This document shows positions 1-9,800 of a stretch of 64,000 nucleotides of DNA, one piece after another. Each line of letters opens with the position of its first letter. The stretch's first letter is position 1. The DNA is from Mytilus galloprovincialis. Taxonomy: Eukaryota; Mollusca; Bivalvia; Mytilida; Mytilidae. The DNA lies in the NCBI RefSeq assembly GCF_965363235.1, contig NC_134843.1, positions 95,079,795 through 95,143,794 of the forward strand, given 5' to 3'. Made by a program: the position numbers and the translations under genes. The notes below the pieces were generated by a model. The model saw only the letters and a program-made list of their open reading frames with translations, had not been told where the DNA came from and ran no database searches.

Positions 1-526
1 TTCACAAGAACAATAACTTCTCCTGTACATGTGAACCTTTATATAATATAAGCCGACTTGAGATCGTCATGATTGCTAATGAGGCAAAAACCAAGCAGAG
101 TTCAAATGACATGGTTATTCGCAAACATAATCACTGCTCGGCCTTCAATATTAAGAAAACCCCATACCATATAAGTAACTGAGAAGGGCCAGACACGTAA
201 ATGAGATACAATTCAAACGTGAAAACTGTTAAATTTTTGATATGATTTTTTATTTGTTAATACAAATCTTAATTCTCTGACATATCTGACAACAATGTGT
301 TTCTTGATTTTTGTTTTTTACTGATATATGTCTGTGTACCTTTTTTCGCTTTGTGGTTGCTGTCAAATAATGTTTACCCCACATTTTTGATACTGTGATT
401 TATTTATAATGATTGCTGCTTCAGTAATTAAAAACAAATCTTTGTATCTTTTTTCTTATAAAATTGAAGATGTTTCTGATACAATGAAAATTCGAGTATT
501 ATAGATTTTTTTAATTCTTCACATTT

Positions 527-991
527 GGTCCGAGTACACAGTTATTTCGTAGTGCATTTCTTTTAGACAATAAATGAAAATTAAAAAAATCCCACCTGCG
601 CTTTCTCAATAATATTTTTACAGTGTGTTGTACTACTATTGGGACAAATTATATCAAAATTATAGAAAACTTCATCAGCTCTAACTCAAAATATGGACAA
701 TTGTATGTTGAGGGGGTCTTGAAATCTTTTGACAGCTTCCGAAGTGCTAATTTTTGACCTTTTTCAGCTGGACCTAATCACTACTTTACATTAATATTTA
801 TGACCCCAATTTTTTTACAGTGTCATTTTACCCCCCAACTTGCAATATGAGGCATAAAACATGGAGAAATAAATTTGGAAGGGGTATAACAAACATTGGC
901 AAGTAACACACTGTCCACACTAAGGACTATATTCGTGGACAACGAAAATCGGACAACGAAAATCAAAGGACGATAACTGTGTACTCGGACC
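527..991. mobile_element. MITE with 19-bp terminal inverted repeats
   Basis: GGTCCGAGTACACAGTTAT at 527-545 is perfectly inverted as ATAACTGTGTACTCGGACC at 973-991. ATTT flanks both ends (523-526 and 992-995) and is a probable 4-bp target duplication. There is no coding frame inside, so this is a non-autonomous DNA transposon of unknown superfamily. Confidence 0.8.
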
Positions 992-1159
992 ATTTTACAC
1001 ATAACATCTGTGTCCAGAAATCTTTATTGCTTTGTCTACAAAAGAAAGTAAATATTAAAATCATATTTTAATTTTTGGTCACCAGCATAGCATATATGAA
1101 AAACAAAATGTTTGGAAAAAAACATCAAATATAAATATACATTTTAAAATGTTTTGGTC

Positions 1160-1295
1160 CAAGCGGAATCCCGCTATGGGATTCGAGGTTATCTCGCTGT
1201 GTTGATGACACAACCCATTGGTGGCATTGGGTTGTTTCCTGCTCTTTTGTCGGGTTGATGTCTCTTTGACACATTACCTGTTTTTAAAAAAAAAA
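1160..1295 (-). repeat. Dispersed repeat, full-length-like copy
   Basis: This block, with its GAATCCCGCTATGGGATTC palindrome and a run around TCTCGCTGTGTTGATGAC, recurs in degraded form at 5653-5770. Its reverse complement recurs at 46296-46346, where the run GGAATGTGTCAAAGAGACAA marks the same family. It is a mussel-type interspersed repeat of unknown class. Confidence 0.6.
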
Positions 1296-3667
1296 TCATG
1301 ACTACGTGTCCCACTTCTTATATGTTTGTATAAGCTAAATGCATTTGTTTAAAAAAAAAAACGAGCATAAATCATTTTGACCGTTTTATGTATGTACAAA
1401 TTGGCATCTTCTAGATATACTTTGTTTGTTTTTCTTCTGCTTATGGTTTTGGATTGCGTTCCCTCCTTTAAATGTGTACAACCTTGCGCATCTTTCCTCT
1501 CCCTTTTTTATACACATATCAAGATGCGAACTCCCTTATACACTACAGATAGATACAACAAACTTATCCTGGATGAAGTTCATATTTATTTCTGCGTCAT
1601 AAAATAAAGTTAAATAAAGTATTTATAAAGTTAAAGATACTACAAATCAACCCCAAAATGTATTTATAGCGTACACACGACTGTTCGAGTGGTCTCAGTC
1701 AATACAAAAGTTGTCATTTATAGTATAATTATTAACTTGCTTGCGTAGAACGGACATGCAGGAAAAAATATAACTACTCGATGTTTCAGGTTGTATTAAA
1801 GTTTATGTAACAGTGTGTGTTGTTATATCATCTTACCAAGGTTTGATGTGCTGTTATTTTCCTTCGCGGTCATGGAAGCCATGCTGTCTGGTGTTTTCCA
1901 CGACTTGTATGTCACAAAAACATATAGATAGCTTTAAACAACAATCGGTACACTCGGGCTTTTCAATAGTATTATCGTAATATAATTTCTTCCGAAGTCA
2001 ATAACCAACTTCTTGGTTATTCGTCTTGGACATTATCTTTAAATACAAGCTAAAAAAGCCGATACTATTCCGAATGTCATAAATTACCATTTTTATATCA
2101 CTTGTCATCCAGACGCTCTATTTTGAAAAATAAAGCGGTTGGATGATCGAGACTAAATTATAGGAGTAAGATATGTGCCGGATTGGAGTCGTAATCAAGT
2201 GTCCTGGTTAAGGTAATGTGATATACTGGCTCAGTCTTGTTTCATATTTATGTATCTGTAACACAACACATGATATTTGGAACAGTAGTTTATTAAAGAC
2301 CGTCTTGACCAGTGTCCATAACGGACGGTCTCCTTTATACAGTAAAATACATAAGTATATATACAGAATATAAACAGTGTCAAGGTTTCTATTAATTTGA
2401 CCATTATAGTCTTAAATCAAAAGATACAAGGATGAATATCTATTAAGTTGACTCTAATTGACATGTTTTGACCAACCTGGAAATTGATGTTTGAAGAATA
2501 CACGTATGTTCAGTGTTTTAACTAGTTGTTATTGCTACATGTCACCACCAGGTCTGCATGTAAATATGTTATATGCAACGTAGCGGTCAATTGAACAACC
2601 TTTTACAAGTTCATGATTTTCTTAATAGATATTCCCCTGTATTTATTTTATTCAATTAAATAACATTTTGAGAATATATAATCATAAATATAAATATAAA
2701 TATATATCATCCAGTTACATCTTCTCCTTAACCAGTTGCTTTATTTTAGTAAATATTTCAAAGCATCAATACATGGAGTACAAGTGGTATATTGCATCTG
2801 ACCGGAACGTTTGCCATATCTACAAAAGGAGCACAAATCTTGTTTCTAAACAACTGACTGCATTTACATATAATTTTCACATTCTCTATTCTACCTCAAA
2901 ATTATACCAATTCTATTTTATCCGAGTCCTCTTTTGAAAGTTTCACAATGCAATATAATTGACATTAATTTACTATATTTAAACAAATGTGGTAGTTGGC
3001 TAAAATTGAAAGCAGTGTTAGATTATCAGTGTATGGATAGTATACTGTACATTGCTAATAATATATGAATACTGGTGCACAAGTCAATTGTTTATCATAA
3101 ATAGACAGGAAATACGAGAAATTCTGTCAAACAGTATATATCCGCTTTATACCCATGTTACACGTTTTAAGCTTATCAAATGCATAATGCATAATTATCT
3201 TGTTAAAGGATAATGATAATATAACTAAAAGCGGACAAATCTCCAAACAACAGCGCACTACATGCAACATACCGATCAAATTGGACCCCAAAAGAAAGTT
3301 TCAAACAAAAATACGGGAAATAAAAATAAAATATTATATATATGGAATTCAAAATAGAACAATTCAACCTTATGGAAAAATTCACGAATTTCTTCCACCA
3401 TTAGAAATAGGTAAATGGCTATTATTCGTTGTCAATACTCGTTTTGAAACGAAGCAAAAAAAAAAATGCAATTTTGTGGGTGTTTTCCCGTAAGGTAAAA
3501 AATAAATGGGTGAAAATGGGATTTCGCCGTAAAACTCAATATAATTTAGTCGTCTTGTGATTTTTTGCATGAAGTATGCTATGAAAAATAAACCATAACT
3601 AGTACTCAATATTATTATACGACAATTTGCCAACAAAACTGTAGATTTTTCTGGTTTTATCTTGTAG

Positions 3668-3811
3668 CTTCGTTCCTAAATTTCTTTCTTATATCTGGAA
3701 TAATGCGAACCTTTGGAATTTTATATGCCGAACTTCTCCAAACTTATGAGAAAAGTGCTGGAAACACCGCCTTTCTAGGAAGTCTAATGTTTTTTATAAA
3801 CTCCATAGCCG
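3668..3811 (+). CDS. SLC16 copy A, first visible exon
   Basis: This 144-nt exon sits between TTATCTTGTAG and GGTAAGT. It encodes the end of helix 1 through helix 2, with the motif RTFGILYAELLQTY and then FLGSLMFFINSIAG. It needs one base from an upstream exon to complete its first codon, which proves that another exon precedes it. The paralogous exon at 17851-17994 has the same length and phase. Confidence 0.88.
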
Positions 3812-6800
3812 GTAAGTATCGAAATATTGTTACCTTAAGGATGTACTTAGTTGAGGGTTTGTGAAATTAAAAAAATCAAGAATTGAAAATTAATAACGTA
3901 ATTCAAAAGAGCAGTAGTTAAGGAACAAAATAAGCTAAAAAAATTTGATAGGGCATGGAGCTCCTTATGAGATATATGATTTTTTTTTAAATATGGCGGT
4001 AAATGACTCTTTATGAGCTATTAAGTCTTATATGAAAGATAAATGGGTGTTATGGGGGAGAATATTTTACATTATATTGTATGGGAGACAAAACTAGAAA
4101 GCTGACATGGTTTAAATTAAAGTAAGGTCACTAATTTCCCCGATTCAAATAATTTGGAAAAAGTTGCTGGAGGTTCTTCAACAATAAAAGAATCAATAAT
4201 ACCGTAAAACAGGGTCAAGATAGTCCCTAAGTAGTGTCGACTGAAGCAGTACTAGTACTTAAAGTACAATCTGTCACTATATTTAAATCTAGTCATAAAA
4301 AATAACCATAGTCTAAGCACAATACGATTAAGACAAAAACAGACAGATCCTGTATTAATGATTATGAGAATTACGATTTTTGCTTTATCCTACATATCCA
4401 TAAAACCTAAAAGTCTTAAATCACAATGAATCTATGTTTTTGCTTTGAGACCAGATTATTGTCGGAAAATAGCAAACAATTAATTGCGTTTTAATGTCAG
4501 AAAGAGTCCGGGAAACTTTCAGAATGCACAATTTTTCGTAATTATTCTCAGAGCATTTTTTCTCCTTGAGCAATCCCTAGTCAAATTTTTTTCGCCTCGA
4601 TCCGCTCGGTGAATATATTTTGCTACACTATTAGAAGAGGCTAGTTACGGCCCTGTATATATTTCTATTATGAAGAACCTATGTTGATACAATGGTATAC
4701 AGAAACACATAGACATTCATAAAATATTATAAGACACATGGTGAGGTAACAGCAAATAGAGAAGAAAAGAATGCATAGGTTTGGAGGCTTACATTATAAA
4801 AACACAGTCGTATTTATAAAATCATAGACATATTCTTTTATCTTTATAAGATGAAAAATCTTACAAACGAATTTCCTTTTTTTTCAAAATTTGCATATTG
4901 CATTTAAGGTCTAATTAGATTGGTTTCCGCTATTTTACAGTACCAGATGGCGGAAGCCAACTGATATACGAAAAAGAAAATGCTCGAAATTATAATTTTG
5001 TTATTGTAATATACTTTCTGTCTATGAAGAAATAACATAAATATGTGGTGCACACTGAATAATCTACGTAGCGGATTATTTCAAGTGTGCACAATATTTT
5101 TGATGTTATTTCGAATAAACAGAGACAATGTTACAGTCATTCCTTATAACTTAATTGTAAACATCATTTCACGAAAAAAAAAACGTTGATGACGTCACGG
5201 TCACCTGACCATAGTATGCAATGAGCTGATAGATAAAACACTGTAAGCCAATCAGAAGACGCGTTACATCCCAAATTAAATTATTTGTGTCTAATTGAAG
5301 TTTTTTTCATGTATAAAGAAATGTTCTACGAAATAACAGTGTTCTCGGGCCTTATATTTTGATTATTAATTTTATTACTTTGATGTCAAAACATTGTATC
5401 AACGTTTTGATCAATTTCGTGTCCTCTGCATTCTCAAATAAACTCATCATAGATATCAGGACTAAATTTTGTATATACGCCAGACGCGCGTTTCGTCTAC
5501 GAAAGACTCATCAGTGACGCTCGAATCCAAAAAAAGTGAGAAAAAAAGGCCAAAATAAAGTACGAAGTTGAAGAGCATTAAGGACCAAAATTCCTAAAAG
5601 TAAAAGAGAATCAATTCTTACTTTTTCATTGAACTAGTACACATTTTGTTTAGGGGTCAGCTGAAGCCCGCTATATGGGATTTTCTCGCTGTGTTAAAGA
5701 CTCATTGGTGGACTTCGGTTATTTTCTGTTGTTAGGTCGGATTGTATTCCCCGTTTCCATTCTCAGTTTTATTACTAAATGGAAATGGATCGTTTTTCCC
5801 TGTTTTTGTTGCTGCTGTAGTTGTTTATTATACATTTTTTTCAGGTCCAATATCTGGACTGCTAAGCATGCATTTTTCATTTAAATGGTGTACTATTATT
5901 GGCGGCCTGGTTTCCAGCCTTGGTATGGTAACCAGTTCTATGACAAACGATATTGATATGCTGTATCTCACGTATAGCTGTTTGTTAGGTATATATATAT
6001 ATATAACTTATTATGTTAGATATAAATAAAGAAAATGTAAAGTAGTTGTCTAAGTGCTTGTGAGCACTGAAGGTTAAAGATTGCATCTATTTTGCAGTGT
6101 GAGCCAAAAAAATAAATATTACATACCGTATAGTCGGCTTTAAAAGGCCCCGACATGAAAAATATAAAACAATTCAATTGAGAAAAGTATACGGCCTCAT
6201 TTATAACAAAACAATTTACGAAAAACAAATATGACAAAAACCACTGAACTACAGACTCCTCACTTGGAACAGGTGGAACATATATAACGTGGCGGGGTTT
6301 AACATGTTTGTGAGTGCTGAAACCTCTCTTAAGGTAGCACTACAGTCTAACAATGATTTTTTGAAGATATTTTTTTTTATCACATAATTTTGAAGTAAGA
6401 ACTATTCTGCACAGTTTATAACAATCACAGAGTCATTATCATATCACAACAGGGAGTAAATTGATAATGAACTTATGTAAATAAAAGCACATGGTAATTA
6501 ATCTAAATATATAGGCATTTGGGAGGGGCTAATATGTCAATCATCTGTTGATACCAGTGTCCAGCTGTTAATCCCTGACCACAAGATAAATATTGTAGTC
6601 TTATCTTATTGTTTTGCAACAATCTTATTGTTTTGTAACCCGAATAATTCAGTCGTTATATTCCGCTGATCTACGAAGGCTACATTAACGCCTGAACGTC
6701 TTCCTCGATCAAGACCGTCAACCGGAAATTCCACACCGCTTTGCAATATGGGAATTTTGATTTAAATTGGCAGCTAAAGAAGGAGGAGTTCCGGATGTTA

Positions 6801-9800
6801 ATTGATGATAAATGATGTAAACTGATGTTAATAGATGTTAATTAATTATTATCGGATTTGTGTTAATTGAACACACGTGTTTGGTAAGACAATTGCAAGA
6901 GAGTTGCGCAGGCTCATATCCTGATCGCCGCTGATTGGCTCTCTCTCACAGAGAGCAGGCGACGCGGCCAATGATCACAAGGAGTTCAAGCCCTCGTGTG
7001 GGAGAAAATCGGACACGGAAAGGGCTTGAATAATTCGAGTTAATTGTTTTGCAACAAAAATAATTTATATAACATGGAAGTGAACAAAGAAAAAGAAAAA
7101 ATCTAAAAGGAAAAAATCTACAAAAAATGAAATAAAATTAATATGGTACTATGGAAAAGAGTGGGAAAGTATATTTGAATGCCTCTGACTGTCTGTATAA
7201 ATGTCTTCTCTTTTGTCTTCTTCGTTTAATACAGTTTTATGCATTTTAACTCATTTTCAGTTGATGTGTAATTTAAAAAAAACATGTGGGAAAGTGGATT
7301 TTGAAGAATCAAGAAGTGTGGTCTAACTCTTGATCTTTTTATGAACATGTTTTTTTATCCACACTTTTAATGTTCTAGCTTATTTCAGACAGTTTATTTC
7401 CTTTTTTAAATTCAAATGAAAGTTATTCTTTATATATAGAGAATAATGATGTTAAACAGCTAGTCAATCATGTTATCTTAGACTGTCTGGAAAGAGGCGG
7501 AGCTCTGTCTATATTTTATTACTACATCAAGGATGTTGGTCAAATCTGTGACGTCAAACTCCCGCCAAATGCCAAGTTAGTGTTGGACAGTTCACATATA
7601 ATGCAAAATTTACAGCATTAGAGCATCAAAGACACAAAGTGTGTGGTTCTATTGATATAGTAATGGTATCAGAACACTCCTGGGGTGTTTCCAGTGGAAT
7701 TTTTGTATATATATTGTCTTTATAGGGGTTCTAAGGGGGAAATTCAGTTTTTAGGTCATTTCTCAGAACAATTTTTCATGAGAATTGTAAGGAAAAAATG
7801 AAAATAGAAACTTAATGATTACCCCTTTGGCCTGACTTTGATATATATGATTAAAGGGTGTATTTTCTACAATACCGTGTCCCAGTTTTTGGATAATTTG
7901 TTTCTAAATGAATTTATAGGTCTTCAAAGATGAAAGGTAAATGAGGTTTGGAACCCAGCAGTTAAATCAATATATCTTCTTACTGGAGGCATATATCAAA
8001 AATCTAAGACACGGTTTTGTTGATTGTATATGGTTGATTTAAGGGATGAAAACAAATTTTTACTACCATTTGACATGAATGTGCCATTTTCATCCAAGTT
8101 GGAAGACCATGTTTTGGGCAATTAATGTGCTATATTTTGAAATTATTCAAACTAAAAATAAAATTATATATAGATTAAGAAAGAGTTATATTTCAGCTTT
8201 AAAATGAGTTAAAGATTTTAAAAAACCATTGAGTAGTTTTGAAGAAATTAATCTTTAAAGACTGTTGATTGGAGTCAGAAAATTTTGACTGTAGTGCTAC
8301 CTTAACCTGGAACAGTGGTGTAATTTATGCGTAAGATATAAGAACAATCTATAAAAATCAGTTGAAAAGGATAACCTAATCAGATCAATATTAAGCCGAA
8401 ATACGTTAAATAAAAGCACAGTATTCAAAAGCATGAAGCCAGTCCAATAAATGTTTTGACTGCCTGAATACCCCAAAACGGGTTTTGATTGCATGAATAC
8501 CCCAAAAAACTATTAGGGAATTGGATAGTACCTATTTACTGCTGTATGCGTTTACATTATTTTTATAATTAGCAAACAGTTCTTATATAATAAGACACTG
8601 TGTATTGCATATATCACACGCTTATGAAATGATACATGTTATAGTGTACTTATATACATTGTATCCACGTTGTGATTATATATATATATAAGTATATAAT
8701 TAGTACTGAGAGGAAACTTTGTAATTCCAGTCATTTCAAAAAAATATTGTACATGTCTTTTTATAATTTCAGTCACGATAATTATAAAAAAAACATTGTT
8801 TTTCCCATCAGGATATAATTCCGGTCATGATATAAAAAATAAAGTAAAATCACAATTAAAACATTGTAAATCTAGTCATAATATACTAGTAAAAACAATG
8901 TAATTTCAGTCCTAGAATAAAAACAAATGTAATTCCAGTCATAAGATAAAAACATTGTAATTCCAGTCATGATATGAAAAAAGAAGATGTGGTTTGATTG
9001 CCAATAAGACAACTTTCAACCAACAAAATGACGGAGATGTAATCAACTAGTAACTAAATTCAACTGGTAATTAAATTCCACAGGCAAAATTACGAAGATG
9101 CCATCAAGGAAAAATCTCAAAAGTACAGAAACTTTAAGAGATGATTACAGACGGAACCTGAAGCGGATCGTGACTTTTGCCATGAAAATATGAAAGGTTC
9201 TGAGTGTTGTTTTAGTACCCAATTCTCCATCAGCTCAACAGACAACAGGAAATATAGATATAGGCATCGTTTGCAGGTTTTAGAGAAGTTGTCCCTGATC
9301 ACGCAACCAAAATTGACCAAATCATAGATTAACAACTTTTCTCTTTTCGTTTGGATACCATTCCATTTGAAAAGTCCGATTGGCTATGTAACCAATGAAA
9401 TGTAAATATCATGTTTCTATAGGTTACACTTTGTAAATACAGCTGTTTCTCAAACCACGCCTCTTTTGGGGAGATTTAGAATATTCATAGAACATTAAGT
9501 TTGTTTACATACTGGTTCCTCTGTGTTCCATCTTATAGAGACATAACTTGGGAATGTTACCAGTAAATATACATGTGCATATTGTTTACATTGAAATATG
9601 TGGTAACCCTTCATTCGCGGTAGGGGTAGGTAATAAAATTAGTGTTAGTTTAAACTCTAAAAAGTTCAGGGCAAATAACCGTTGAAAATATGCCGCACAG
9701 CCCTATATTTTGACCTTTGAAAAACAGTTGTAGTTTTAATTCTAGGATAAGATTTTTTTTGAAAACTCCATAGTAAAAGTGGTACAGTTTTAGCCGTTAA

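Larger units (their letters stand above)
1..3667. other. Gene-free upstream stretch
   Basis: No exon with coding character was recognised here on either strand. The stretch is AT-rich and holds a 465-bp inverted-repeat element (527-991), a dispersed repeat (1160-1295) and otherwise unassigned DNA. I looked for the missing first exon of the transporter gene that begins at 3668, meaning a codon run for PDGGWGW followed by a phase-1 donor. I did not see one, so that exon is either upstream of the window or too divergent to spot by eye. Confidence 0.5.
6130..8480 (+). repeat. Mussel-type interspersed repeat split by a 1.97-kb insertion
   Basis: The left half (about 6130-6328) contains CCACTGAACTACAGACTCCT and GAAACCTCTC. 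The right half (8306-8480) resumes with CCTGGAACAGTGGTGTAATT and continues past AAAAATCAGTTGAAAAGG. The two halves match a continuous family seen elsewhere: 22318-22440 runs through ACTGAATTACAGGCTCCTGA to CCCCTAACCTG without interruption. The break point is TTAA, duplicated on both sides of the insertion. Confidence 0.7.
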
